A stretch of 37,397 nt of DNA from a virus. Positions within the stretch are counted from its first letter, which is position 1, and each line of letters starts with the position of its first letter. The position numbers were made by a program, and so were the translations under genes. Where the stretch lies: IMG/VR virus record IMGVR_UViG_3300006810_007608, positions 1-37,397 of that record; one strand, given 5' to 3'. Below are positions 7,717 through 15,906 of this stretch, one piece after another. The notes beneath the pieces were generated by a model that was given only the letters and a program-made list of their open reading frames with translations, made no database searches and was not told the origin of the DNA.

Positions 7717-9230
7717 TGTGGTATCAAGATCATTTGTTAAAAGGTAAGCGTCACAGGTTTTACAAAAACTTAGAATGGGGTATGCGACCCTACGAGAAAC
7801 AGCAAGAGGTTGTAGATTACCTCTGGGGACACCGCAGAAACAGTAAAGGTGGATTATATAAATTCTTTTTAGCTGTATTTGGTCGTCAGTCAGGTAAATC
7901 ATTCTTAGGTAAATACGTCGCGCTTAGACGGTCTATTGAGTTCTCCCATAAAGTAATGTGGGTAGCTCCGACATCTAAAAATATGCGTAGTCACTGGAAC
8001 GAATTAAAACAGTTAATACTAGATGCAGGTATTCCCTACGTGAAAATCAGTGAGGTAGACAAAGAGATTAGATTTCACGGTGGTGGGTTTATCCGTGTGC
8101 GTTCGGCTTTGGAAGGTGACGGCTTACGTGGTGGTACAATGGATTTAATTATTTTAGATGAAGCTGCATTTTATGAAAGCGGTAAAGGAGTTTACTATAG
8201 TATTATTCTACCTATGGTGACGGCTAGTGGTGGGCAAATATTGTTTACAACAACACCAAACGGGCGTAATTATGTCTATGATTTGTTTCAACTAGGCTTA
8301 AACAACAAAGATGATTTACATATTAGTTGGCACATGAAATCTATGGATAGTCCGTACCAAGACAAGGAAGTTTTAAAAGCTATTAAGCGTACAATGCCTA
8401 ACATGCAGTGGCGAGAAGAGTTTGAAGCTGAGTTCTTGTCTGATAGCGGTGGTGTGTTCGCAGGTGTTGACCGCGCCAGTGTTGTGCCTATGCAAACTGA
8501 ACCTGTACCTAATGGTATCTACAGCATGGGTGTCGATTGGGGGGATATTAAAGATTTTACTTGTGTGACGATTATTAATACACTGACGGGTGAGCAGGTG
8601 TTTGGTACACGATTTACAGGCATTGGCACAAAGTACCAGCTTGAACGTATTATCAACTTAATGTACCACTGGCAACCTGACCATGTCTATGTAGAACGTA
8701 ATGGTATGGGTCAGACTTACTATAAATTGCTTGTAGAGACAGTACAGAACAAAATACCACTAGATGAATTAATTAACAGCATAGATGATAGCGACCTTTT
8801 AGATAATGCGTTTAATGACAAATTTGAATGGTGGGATACGTCAAAAGAGTTCGGTAAGAAAATTATGATTCATGGCGTACATGTTGATAATCGTAACAAA
8901 CGAGAGATGGTAGAGTCTGCTGCAAGTCACATTGAGTACGGGCGTTTACGACTGTTAGCAGAAGGTGAAAACGTTCAAGATTACGGTAACGTACAAAAGT
9001 CTGAACTATCCACCTTTGAACGTAAGCGTACCGCTATAGGTAACGTCACATATGGCGCATCTGACGAGAACCATGATGATACGGTATCCGCTTTAATTTT
9101 AGCGGCACGTGGGCTACCTAAACCGCAGATGATAGATAAGCAAGCATCAAAAAAAGTATCTGACATAAAACAAAGTAACAAGAACCCGTTCCGTCAAAAA
9201 AGTAAAAGTCGTATCGCAAATAGGAGATAA
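7716..9230 (+). CDS. Terminase large subunit (TerL)
   Basis: 504 residues; the ATP-driven motor and nuclease that packages phage DNA into the prohead. Visible motifs: Walker A GRQSGKS (56-62, K61), Walker B LIILDEA (144-150, D148, E149), coupling motif TTTPNG (178-183). The RNase H-like nuclease begins with MGVDWGD (D274), continues with VYVERNGMG and ends with ENHDDTVSALILA, giving the three acidic clusters. Length is normal. It starts at ATG 7716, coupled to TerS, and a basic C-terminal tail precedes the portal gene, which begins 2 bases after the stop. Confidence 0.95.
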   Translation: MWYQDHLLKGKRHRFYKNLEWGMRPYEKQQEVVDYLWGHRRNSKGGLYKFFLAVFGRQSGKSFLGKYVALRRSIEFSHKVMWVAPTSKNMRSHWNELKQLILDAGIPYVKISEVDKEIRFHGGGFIRVRSALEGDGLRGGTMDLIILDEAAFYESGKGVYYSIILPMVTASGGQILFTTTPNGRNYVYDLFQLGLNNKDDLHISWHMKSMDSPYQDKEVLKAIKRTMPNMQWREEFEAEFLSDSGGVFAGVDRASVVPMQTEPVPNGIYSMGVDWGDIKDFTCVTIINTLTGEQVFGTRFTGIGTKYQLERIINLMYHWQPDHVYVERNGMGQTYYKLLVETVQNKIPLDELINSIDDSDLLDNAFNDKFEWWDTSKEFGKKIMIHGVHVDNRNKREMVESAASHIEYGRLRLLAEGENVQDYGNVQKSELSTFERKRTAIGNVTYGASDENHDDTVSALILAARGLPKPQMIDKQASKKVSDIKQSNKNPFRQKSKSRIANRR

Positions 9231-9231
9231 C

Positions 9232-10770
9232 ATGCCAGCAGTATTTGAGTATACACCGCCTACGTCTAAACTGAGAAATCAGTTTCAGACAGAGGTAGTA
9301 CGAGAACGCCAAACCAGAGAAAAAGATTATAAGACCGCATTAAAATATTACTTAGGTGAGCATGATGCTATGCTCAAATTCGATAAAGACGTAAACGATG
9401 TTGATGACAATGTTATCATTAACATGGTTAAGATGACAGCAGACCGTACAGCAACATTTTTGTTTCCAAGTGTCCCTGCTATTGAACTAGACCCATCGTC
9501 AGTAGAACGTACTGAAGAAGAAATATGGGTAGATAATTTTCTTGAGTTTAACGGTGGGCTAAAACTATTTAACAAGTGGGCGTTACGTGGTTTTCTTGCA
9601 GGTCATACGTTTATGCGTGTACGTCCTAAGCGAGTATCAGCTTTTCGGGAAACCTACCCACGTATAAATTTGATAGACCCATTGTCCGTCACTATTTATT
9701 GGTCAGTCAACGACCCTGACGAGGTGGTATGGTACGAGATACGGACATTAACAGGTGAGCAAGTTCACATTTACGACTATGTACATGACTTAGACACAGA
9801 CACGTGGACTATTTACCACTACGCTAGTTTGAAAAAGCCACTAAACCCGTTAGACAATATTGTCGAAACGATTACACAGCAAGCCTACACAGATTACAAA
9901 GGTGCGTTAGACCGTATCACGTTTGGTGACGATGGTTGGTCACTAGAAGATGTCAGTGAGTTCCCTGACGTAGGTATTCCACCGATTATCGAAACTGCAC
10001 ACCTGCCACACCCTACAGGGCGTTATGGTTTACATGAAGTTGGGCTAAAAGAACTACAAGACACAATTAATCTAGTTGCTTCTTTACGTAATGGTGTAGC
10101 ACGTGAGTCAGGCGTTCCTATTGATGTTATTCTCGGCGCAGGTATCGGTGACGTAGATAACAAAGACGACATCTGGGTTGTAGACAATCCAAACGCATCA
10201 GTAGAACGGCTACAACTACGAGGTGACGTACAATCCCTTAACAGTATGCTAGAAACACTGATGGAAACGTACTTGTCGATTAGCCGTGTTGTTCTCCTTA
10301 AAGGTGAAGCTAAAGATTTGCAACGTGTGACAAACGCCGCAGTTCGTACATTGTTCCTCGACCAGATTGCTAAAAATGGGGTACTACAATCTGCGTATGG
10401 GTCATCGTTACAGCAACTTATTAAGTTAGGTATTAAAATGTCTGAACTACCAACCGCAGGAGCTGACCACGACGTAATGATTAAGTTCCCGAACTCACTG
10501 CCAACTGATTACACAGAACTGGCTAACCAACTGGCAATCATCCATAACATTGGTGCTGTATCGAAACGTACTGTCGCTACTGAGATGGGTATGAACTGGG
10601 AATTTGAACGTGCTACGATGGAAACCGAACACGCTGATAATATGGAACGTCAACGTCAGCAGATGGAATTGGTTCAATCTATGCAACCAGAACAACCTAA
10701 TAACGATAACAATAACGATAACAATAACGAAAGTAATAACACAAATAACAACAATAATTTGACATCGTAA
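9232..10770 (+). CDS. Portal protein
   Basis: 512 residues, immediately after TerL with SD AGGAG before ATG 9232. The size, place and sequence suit a SPP1/HK97-type portal, the dodecameric ring at the packaging vertex. The helical stretch with ELQDTINLVASLRNG and later SISRVVLLKG resembles the portal stem/wing region. The last 25 residues are a low-complexity Asn/Asp tail coded by a tandem 12-base repeat. The stop at 10768-10770 lies within the promoter for the next operon, whose -35 box is inside this gene. Confidence 0.88.
   Translation: MPAVFEYTPPTSKLRNQFQTEVVRERQTREKDYKTALKYYLGEHDAMLKFDKDVNDVDDNVIINMVKMTADRTATFLFPSVPAIELDPSSVERTEEEIWVDNFLEFNGGLKLFNKWALRGFLAGHTFMRVRPKRVSAFRETYPRINLIDPLSVTIYWSVNDPDEVVWYEIRTLTGEQVHIYDYVHDLDTDTWTIYHYASLKKPLNPLDNIVETITQQAYTDYKGALDRITFGDDGWSLEDVSEFPDVGIPPIIETAHLPHPTGRYGLHEVGLKELQDTINLVASLRNGVARESGVPIDVILGAGIGDVDNKDDIWVVDNPNASVERLQLRGDVQSLNSMLETLMETYLSISRVVLLKGEAKDLQRVTNAAVRTLFLDQIAKNGVLQSAYGSSLQQLIKLGIKMSELPTAGADHDVMIKFPNSLPTDYTELANQLAIIHNIGAVSKRTVATEMGMNWEFERATMETEHADNMERQRQQMELVQSMQPEQPNNDNNNDNNNESNNTNNNNNLTS
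10698..10757 (+). repeat. AAC/GAT/AAT microrepeat coding the Asn-rich portal tail
   Basis: A 12-base unit AACGATAACAAT recurs imperfectly and decays into AAT/AAC triplets. It codes a flexible Asn/Asp-rich C-terminus. Such tracts change length by slippage, so copy number may vary between isolates. Confidence 0.75.
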
Positions 10771-10786
10771 CATATCATGTTATACT
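10759..10786 (+). promoter_or_regulatory. Promoter of the head/tail operon
   Basis: TTGACA at 10759-10764, 16-base spacer, TATACT at 10781-10786 with extended TGT. The expected start near 10793 leaves a structured leader of about 185 bases before the scaffold-like gene. Confidence 0.75.
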
Positions 10787-10792
10787 GTAATA

Positions 10793-10976
10793 TGATGGGG
10801 CGGTCTATGACTGAAAATGGGTTAGCCTAGTGGCGACCCATTTTAGTTATTACTCTAGCTAGGTAATACCCCTATCTACTATAAAACAATGGTATTGTAT
10901 ATAGTATTAAAAATCAATATATAAATCGAAAACAAGTGTTTTCCGCAATGGCACAAGTGTGCGAAAGGTAGTATCC
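10793..10976 (+). promoter_or_regulatory. Structured 5' leader with a three-way-junction fold and tandem hairpins
   Basis: GGGG 10797-10800 can pair with CCCC 10869-10872, enclosing two stems: AAAATGGGT 10814-10822 with ACCCATTTT 10836-10844, and TATTAC 10848-10853 with GTAATA 10863-10868. Just before the start codon are two hairpins with the same AAGT loop: GAAAAC/GTTTTC (10928-10943) and GCAC/GTGC (10951-10962). The AAAGG SD follows. No gene is seen in this stretch. It may regulate translation or stability of the structural mRNA. Confidence 0.5.
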
Positions 10977-11531
10977 ATGACCGAATTATACCAACCTATC
11001 TATAATGATGATGGCGAAATTACAGGCTATGAACCTGTTGAACGTATTCCTGACGAAGTGATTGTAGAACATCCTAAATACCGTAAGGTAGTAGATGAAG
11101 CATACAAACGTCGCCAGCGTGTACGTGAGCTAGAATCTAAACTAGAGTCAAGTGACGAACAGGAAGTTGATACGCAACCGCAAGAACAACCCGAAGCAAA
11201 AGAGCCTGAACCTGAGCAACCTGCACAACCTGTTATTGATACTGAATCGTTATACGAGCAGTTCAAAAACCGTTTGTATGCAGAGCAAGAGGCAGAGCGC
11301 AAAGCTAAACAAGACCATCAAGCGATGGTAAATCGGGTGGCTAAAGAGTACAATGTCAGTCCACAAATCTTACGTGGACAAACTGAGGATGAAATTACAG
11401 CACACGCTAAACAAATTGCGGATGCTCAGTTAAAGTTTCAAGACGTTGGGGCAAGCCCTGACAGTTCAGTTGAAATTAATGATGACCTCTGGGCGCGTAT
11501 TGATGGTAAGTTAGGTCTGGGCAAACGATAA
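10977..11531 (+). CDS. Capsid scaffold-like protein
   Basis: 184 residues, highly charged and predicted coiled coil/disordered: basic heptad-like region (YKRRQRVRELESKLESS), a Gln/Glu/Pro-rich linker (QPQEQPEAKEPEPEQP), then another helix. That composition, the size and the place directly before the major capsid gene fit a head scaffolding protein that templates the prohead. ATG 10977 is chosen over GTG 10959 because AAAGG lies 8-9 bases upstream of it. No protease motif is seen, so scaffold removal would need another protein or exit through pores. Confidence 0.7.
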   Translation: MTELYQPIYNDDGEITGYEPVERIPDEVIVEHPKYRKVVDEAYKRRQRVRELESKLESSDEQEVDTQPQEQPEAKEPEPEQPAQPVIDTESLYEQFKNRLYAEQEAERKAKQDHQAMVNRVAKEYNVSPQILRGQTEDEITAHAKQIADAQLKFQDVGASPDSSVEINDDLWARIDGKLGLGKR

Positions 11532-11562
11532 CTAACTAATATAATCTGAGGAGTAGCCTACA

Positions 11563-12600
11563 ATGGCAGTAAATCAATTAAGCCAAATCTTTGGCGGTAA
11601 TCTTGATTTAATCCCTCATATCGAAGAACGTGCATTTATGTACACCATGCGTAACTACGCTATGGCACAGCGCGTTACAACATACACCGATATGACAGGA
11701 TTTAACAATCGTAAAATTTCTGAATACATTCGTACCCGTCGCGCTCAAGACTTAAGCGAGGATACGGCAATTCCTGACCACATCATTAACCGTGTTCGTG
11801 AGTCAAGCATTGCGCCAAAAGAAGTCGGTGATCGTTATCGTATTTCTGACCGTCGCATGATGACAGACTTGGAAAATATCCTGTCTGATACTATCATGTT
11901 CTTGGGTCAGGCAATCGGTGACCGTAAAGAAGCTGACTTAATCAAAGTAGCAAATGACTCATTCAAACTCGGTACAATTGGTAGTGCGTCTACTGATTTT
12001 ACAATCGACTTGCCTATTCAAGGGCAGTTTGTGTTCCAACAAAACGCAGTACGCGACCAAATTTACTTGGTTGTACATCCGTTCCAAGTTATGAACGTTG
12101 TAAATGACCTCGCTGGGTATCGTGGTACAGATGCTGGTGTTAACATGAACTTCCGTGAGCAATCACTACAAGGGTTCACCATCCCAGTATTTCAAGGTCT
12201 TAACATCGCAGTTAGCGAGTTCTTGCCACGTAAACTTGTTTACAAAGTTTCCGTTTATGGTACAGGTGGTACATTCCGTCTTGAGATTGGTACAGACCAA
12301 GAAGTTGGTACTACAATCACAGGTGAAATCACTGCTGCATCAAGTGGCGACACAACTGCAAGCAACATCCAAACGGCACTGAACGCCCTTACAGGTCAAA
12401 CAGGTTGGACAGCAACAGCAACAGACGACGACCCTGCACGTATCACTGTTACAGCACCTGATTATGTAGATGCTGAATCACAATTGCGTGTAGCAATCGA
12501 CATTGACAATCCAACATTGCCAGCACGTAAATCCGCATACGACCAAATACAGGTCTTAGTGGCGCACCTACTGACAACGCAGGCGACAGTCTCGGTGTAA
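11563..12600 (+). CDS. Major capsid protein, N-terminal and central part (frame interrupted)
   Basis: 345 residues as read; ATG 11563 follows GAGGAG. The N-terminal 225 residues look like a HK97-fold capsid subunit (MYTMRNYAMAQRV, later VVHPFQVMNVVNDLAGYRG). Residues about 226-320 form an extra Ig-like/GTFRL-type beta domain (GTGGTFRLEIG, then NIQTALNALTG). After KSAYDQ the frame runs into 17 residues unlike capsid sequence and stops at 12598. In the -1 frame the chain continues sensibly (DPNTGLSGAPTDNAGDSLG), meets TAA at 12609-12611, and continues in that frame to 12821. The intact protein would be about 419 residues. Either recoding or sequence error explains this. The capsid identity itself is fairly sure. 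Confidence 0.85.
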   Translation: MAVNQLSQIFGGNLDLIPHIEERAFMYTMRNYAMAQRVTTYTDMTGFNNRKISEYIRTRRAQDLSEDTAIPDHIINRVRESSIAPKEVGDRYRISDRRMMTDLENILSDTIMFLGQAIGDRKEADLIKVANDSFKLGTIGSASTDFTIDLPIQGQFVFQQNAVRDQIYLVVHPFQVMNVVNDLAGYRGTDAGVNMNFREQSLQGFTIPVFQGLNIAVSEFLPRKLVYKVSVYGTGGTFRLEIGTDQEVGTTITGEITAASSGDTTASNIQTALNALTGQTGWTATATDDDPARITVTAPDYVDAESQLRVAIDIDNPTLPARKSAYDQIQVLVAHLLTTQATVSV

Positions 12601-12611
12601 CAGTACATTAA

Positions 12612-12821
12612 GTTAGCGGTTCTGCTAAAGCACTTATGTTTACTCGTGACGCTTTGGTTTACGATATTCGTCAACCAGTACAAGCATTTAGCGAACTTGA
12701 ACATCAAGGGCGTACAATGGAAATCTCCGCTTACGAGAAATATGGTGTAGGTCACTGGCGTGACGAACGTGGCTTGTTTATTGAAACTAAAGCTAACAGT
12801 CCGCTATCAGTAACTGTTTAA
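12612..12821 (+). other. C-terminal segment of the major capsid protein, separate frame
   Basis: From 12612 the frame -1 relative to the capsid start codes VSGSAKALMFTRDALVYDIR... to ...GLFIETKANSPLSVTV, stop 12819-12821. This is typical of a capsid C-terminus (VYDIRQPVQ, then a conserved Gly/Trp turn). An internal ATG at 12636 has no SD, so independent translation is unlikely. The same frame is open before TAA 12609, back to 12531. A -1 shift between 12531 and 12600 plus suppression of one TAA would join it to the main part. Confidence 0.75.
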
Positions 12822-12846
12822 TACTAACCTAGAAAGGGGGTCATAA

Positions 12847-13398
12847 ATGGCAGTACGCTCAGGTATGACCTCACTTGTATCACATCTGCGCCAGCATAGT
12901 AATGCTAGTACATCAGATGTTTTCAATGGGGTTACGTACTGGACAGACGACCAATTACAGGATGTGTTAGACCAGTATGCAATGATTGGTCAAACGATAC
13001 CGCTAGTTAGAATTAGCGCGTATGACAAAACGAATTATAAGCTAAATCTAACAATGCCCTACTGGCTTGAAAGCGGGTTTAAAATATACGTCCGCGATAC
13101 GACAGTAGAAGAAACAACAGGATTTACTTATAACCCGTTAACACATCAAATTGTTTTTGATAGTGACATTGCAGAGACCCGTGATTTAGTAGCTCATGCT
13201 ACGGTGTATGTCATGACAGATGCGATTGCATCGGTATGGGAGCAGAAAGCTCAGCACCGTGAGAACTTTATCACAAACAAAGCAGGGTCTAATCGTTTTC
13301 AAGCAGAGCAAATTGTAGAACACTGTAAAATGCAAGCCTGTTATTGGCGCAATTTACGTGTTCGTTCGTTTAAACGTCGTAGTAGTAGGTTTGCATAA
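12847..13398 (+). CDS. Head-tail connector (adaptor-like) protein
   Basis: 183 residues, the first gene after the capsid, with GGGGG seven bases before ATG 12847. The N-terminal segment YWTDDQLQDVLDQY is the helix usual at the start of head-completion adaptors (gp6/gp15 type), and the C-terminus is strongly basic (VRSFKRRSSRFA), suiting contact with DNA at the neck. It would form the ring beneath the portal. The stop overlaps the next start (TAATG). Assignment is by position and the TDDQLQ helix. Confidence 0.65.
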   Translation: MAVRSGMTSLVSHLRQHSNASTSDVFNGVTYWTDDQLQDVLDQYAMIGQTIPLVRISAYDKTNYKLNLTMPYWLESGFKIYVRDTTVEETTGFTYNPLTHQIVFDSDIAETRDLVAHATVYVMTDAIASVWEQKAQHRENFITNKAGSNRFQAEQIVEHCKMQACYWRNLRVRSFKRRSSRFA

Positions 13399-13796
13399 TG
13401 AACCCAACAACATTCTATGATGACCAAATGGCAATTGTCCGCAAGTTAACGTTAGACACGTTAATTGATACATGCAATATTAAACGGTTGGGTGTATCAA
13501 CAGTAGACGGGCGAGGTATCGCAACTAAAAGTACACCTACGGACGTTACATATAATGGTAGCACAGAAATTCCGTGTCGTGTAGATGTAGCTCGGGCATT
13601 TATGAATGACCGTACACTGCCGCAAGTTGTCGTAACAGATAACTATGCGTTATTTCTACCTCACGACATTGACATTCAAGAGAATGACAATGTTATATGG
13701 AAAGGACAGCAGTACGACATTCGCAAATTGATACGAGCAGGTGAAATGAGTGCTTACACAGAAGCTATGATAGTAGTCACGGATAGAGTTCAATGA
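13398..13796 (+). CDS. Head closure / stopper-like protein
   Basis: 132 residues. The order adaptor - stopper - gp10-like completion - terminator is conserved in siphoviruses, and this is the second in the series. The sequence is a small beta-rich protein (ATKSTPTDVTYNGSTEIPCRV ... VIWKGQQYDIRKLIRAG), where the YNG, PCRV and QYDIR-type strands match the SPP1 gp16-like fold. It would stop DNA leaking and form the tail attachment surface. It is coupled to its neighbours at both ends (TAATG, ATGA). Confidence 0.65.
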   Translation: MNPTTFYDDQMAIVRKLTLDTLIDTCNIKRLGVSTVDGRGIATKSTPTDVTYNGSTEIPCRVDVARAFMNDRTLPQVVVTDNYALFLPHDIDIQENDNVIWKGQQYDIRKLIRAGEMSAYTEAMIVVTDRVQ

Positions 13797-14272
13797 TAAA
13801 GATAAAAGCAACGCTGAACTATGAACACAAAAAAGCATTTGAGAATACTACCATCAAACTAGAACGTATGATGGAAAACGATGCTATACAGGTTACACGT
13901 GAAACTGCAGAGGAAATTGTCAAGTATATAACAGAAAATTGGAGTCCTCGCCCATCTCGAGAAGGTCAGTTCCCTGCAAAACGTGATGGGTATCTTAACG
14001 ATGGTATCACTGTTGAAAAACAAGGGCGTAACAGAGGGCGGTTTGCTGGTAAATATGGTACATCGCACTTTATCCGTTTTGATACAAGTGACTCTGGTCG
14101 TGGGCAGTATGCGTTAGCGGTTAACGATGGTAACAGAATAACAAATGCAGCAGAACGTCCATACATTGAACCTACTATGAAAAAGTTTGCTTCTGTTTAT
14201 GAAGATAAACTTATAGAACGTATTCGATTACAAACCATTGGTGGCAAGAAAGTACCACGACCTAGAGGTTAA
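13793..14272 (+). CDS. HK97 gp10-like neck/tail-completion protein
   Basis: 159 residues. Features of the HK97-gp10-like family: an N-terminal amphipathic helix, a central region with many Gly, Arg and Pro (WSPRPSREGQFPAKRDG), and the near-C-terminal RPYIEPTMKKF motif typical of the family. It acts at the head-tail joint. The start ATG 13793 overlaps the previous stop by ATGA. Three bases separate its stop from the next gene. Confidence 0.75.
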   Translation: MIKIKATLNYEHKKAFENTTIKLERMMENDAIQVTRETAEEIVKYITENWSPRPSREGQFPAKRDGYLNDGITVEKQGRNRGRFAGKYGTSHFIRFDTSDSGRGQYALAVNDGNRITNAAERPYIEPTMKKFASVYEDKLIERIRLQTIGGKKVPRPRG

Positions 14273-14275
14273 CTT

Positions 14276-15076
14276 ATGACAAGTATTTTAGCAACCCATA
14301 TAACATATAGAGGTACAACCTATACTAATGATGGGTCGCTTGTCATTAAAGAGACCCGTCCTGTTATTGACATTAGATTTGAGTGTGACGACCCAATCAC
14401 TGGTTTAGATTTAATTGTGTCAAATACAGATACTGACGAATATGACGACCCGTTATTTTTCTACCGTGAGATACGCGCAGGGGGTAATGGGGTAAACGGT
14501 GTTATATATTTAGGTGATTGTACCTTTCGAGTACGCCCAGAGGTGAATGAGAATTGTAATAATTTCTACATTCGTGGTTACGATAAGCATACAGTCGGGG
14601 GTCATGTAAACTTTACGTTTAGCGTGGATTTGACTACAGGATATACAAATTCATGGCAATACTTAGGGTCTACAATACTCAGAGATACACTGATAGCAAA
14701 TCTAGATGAACAAGCGTTGATTACAATCACTGAAAACGATGTAATCAAAATTTTCTGGGAGGGAGCAGACGAATCTTGGGAACAACCGTTTATAATCATC
14801 GAATTGCTTTCGGGGGGTGATTTAAATTCTTCACGTGTTGCATATGCCGAAATGTTGTGGCGCGTGGTTTGCCATTCTCCAGAATTGGCTACGGCAGGTC
14901 AGTTGGAGGACGCGATATACAAATCTTTATCAGGTGAAGACCCTGTGGTTAATTTCACAGACATCACGAGTACGAAAATAGAAGAAATTGCACCAGTCAC
15001 TGATAGGTATCAGGTGCAAAACGTACCACTATTTATAAGTGGAGGCGTTTATCAAATACGGCTTACTAAGGAGTAG
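14276..15076 (+). CDS. Neck/tail protein with a possible tail-terminator C-terminal half
   Basis: 266 residues in the tail-terminator position, between the gp10-like gene and the tail tube. Residues about 1-130 are a beta-rich domain I do not recognise. Residues about 140-240 contain a pattern seen in terminator proteins: a first helix region, PFIIIELLSGG, then YAEMLWRVVCHS and GQLEDAIYKSL. If correct, a terminator fold is fused to an extra N-terminal domain, longer than the usual 120-150 residues. Alternatively it is an unrelated minor tail protein. Spacing to neighbours is 3 bases each side. Confidence 0.5.
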   Translation: MTSILATHITYRGTTYTNDGSLVIKETRPVIDIRFECDDPITGLDLIVSNTDTDEYDDPLFFYREIRAGGNGVNGVIYLGDCTFRVRPEVNENCNNFYIRGYDKHTVGGHVNFTFSVDLTTGYTNSWQYLGSTILRDTLIANLDEQALITITENDVIKIFWEGADESWEQPFIIIELLSGGDLNSSRVAYAEMLWRVVCHSPELATAGQLEDAIYKSLSGEDPVVNFTDITSTKIEEIAPVTDRYQVQNVPLFISGGVYQIRLTKE

Positions 15077-15079
15077 AAT

Positions 15080-15550
15080 ATGCCACGTATTACCAGTGCG
15101 AAAACATACGCTGAGTTTAAACACGGTCGCGGTGCTGACCCACAGCCACACATCGCTCAGTTTGTATTTAATGATACACTCACGGGTGGGACTTTCCGCC
15201 TACGTGTAAACGGTGAGGAAACTGCTGACATCACATTTAGCGATACTGAAGCAGACCTCATCACAGCAGTAGACGCAGCTCTCGATGCACTCGCAGGTCT
15301 TGATGCAGGTGAGCTTGCAATGACAGGTACTGACCTTGTCGATATGACTTTGACATCAAACGTTAACAAGTTCTATCGTATTGAAAGCGTTTCTGATGCT
15401 GAAGCACTCACAGGCGCAACAACAAATGACGCACACCTAACCATCAACACAACACAAATTGGTGGCGATTGGATTGCATTATCTGCTGACATGTCCGAGT
15501 TCTCTTACGAGGAAACATCCGAAACAACTGACGTAACAGGTTTGTCATAA
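15080..15550 (+). CDS. Tail tube (major tail) protein, N-terminal part before an in-frame TAA
   Basis: 156 residues to TAA 15548-15550. ATG 15080 follows AAGGAG. It has an inserted GTFRL-type Ig-like domain (TGGTFRLRVNG, then AVDAALDALAG) at about residues 28-135, like the one in the capsid protein. The strand EFSYEETSETTDVTGLS leads into the stop, and the same frame then continues as LETEMLVVKSNASFNL without any start signal. The uninterrupted protein would be about 250 residues, normal for a tail tube subunit with one extra domain. Confidence 0.75.
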   Translation: MPRITSAKTYAEFKHGRGADPQPHIAQFVFNDTLTGGTFRLRVNGEETADITFSDTEADLITAVDAALDALAGLDAGELAMTGTDLVDMTLTSNVNKFYRIESVSDAEALTGATTNDAHLTINTTQIGGDWIALSADMSEFSYEETSETTDVTGLS

Positions 15551-15832
15551 CTCGAAACCGAGATGCTTGTCGTAAAATCCAACGCATCATTTAACCTGTC
15601 GCTATACGAAGCAAATCAAGATTGGTCACCACAAATTTACAGTGGTATCGAAGGACGTTTGCGCGTATTTAACGAAGGTAAAGTTGTCGGCAAGAAATAC
15701 TTGGAAATGGAAGTATTGCTTGAAACCGTTAGCGGTACAACCCCTGACCATGACGTACTCGAAAAAGAACTTTCAGGTATGCGTCAAGGCGCGTGGATTG
15801 CACCACCAGATAGCTACTGGAAAGGTAGCTGA
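15551..15832 (+). other. Tail tube protein, C-terminal part (same frame, after TAA)
   Basis: The frame of the tail tube gene stays open from 15551 to TGA 15830-15832. It codes LETEMLVVKSNASFNLSLYE..., then SGIEGRLRVF, VVGKKYLEMEVLLETVS and a C-terminal SGMRQGAWIAPPDSYWKG. This series of strands with a final GMRQG segment is typical of phage tail tube C-termini. An ATG exists at 15563, preceded only by CCGAG, a poor SD. It is best read as the rest of one protein. Confidence 0.75.
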
Positions 15833-15848
15833 TAATTAATTTTTGTAG

Positions 15849-15884
15849 TATAATATAGATAAGAGGGTCAATTGTTGACCCTCT
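15849..15884 (+). promoter_or_regulatory. Possible promoter -10 followed by a 10-bp hairpin
   Basis: TATAAT at 15849-15854 has no good -35. AGAGGGTCAA (15862-15871) pairs with TTGACCCTCT (15875-15884), loop TTG, with no U tract after it (CCCCATC follows). It could be a 5'-end stabiliser like the hairpin at 7100, an RNA processing site, or a weak terminator. Confidence 0.4.
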
Positions 15885-15906
15885 CCCCATCAATATAGGA
15901 GACCCC

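Noticed and set aside
10698-10757. CRISPR-like regular repeats
   Set aside because: Short direct triplet/12-base repeats within a gene, without spacers.
10787-10872. tRNA-like folding with a GGGG/CCCC closing stem
   Set aside because: Stem lengths and loops do not fit a cloverleaf and no T-loop or anticodon arm can be drawn.
12155-12382. + strand ORF in another frame inside the capsid gene
   Set aside because: Overlaps real capsid coding sequence and has no SD.
15642-15839. + strand ORF overlapping the tail tube C-terminal segment
   Set aside because: The other frame holds typical tail tube sequence.
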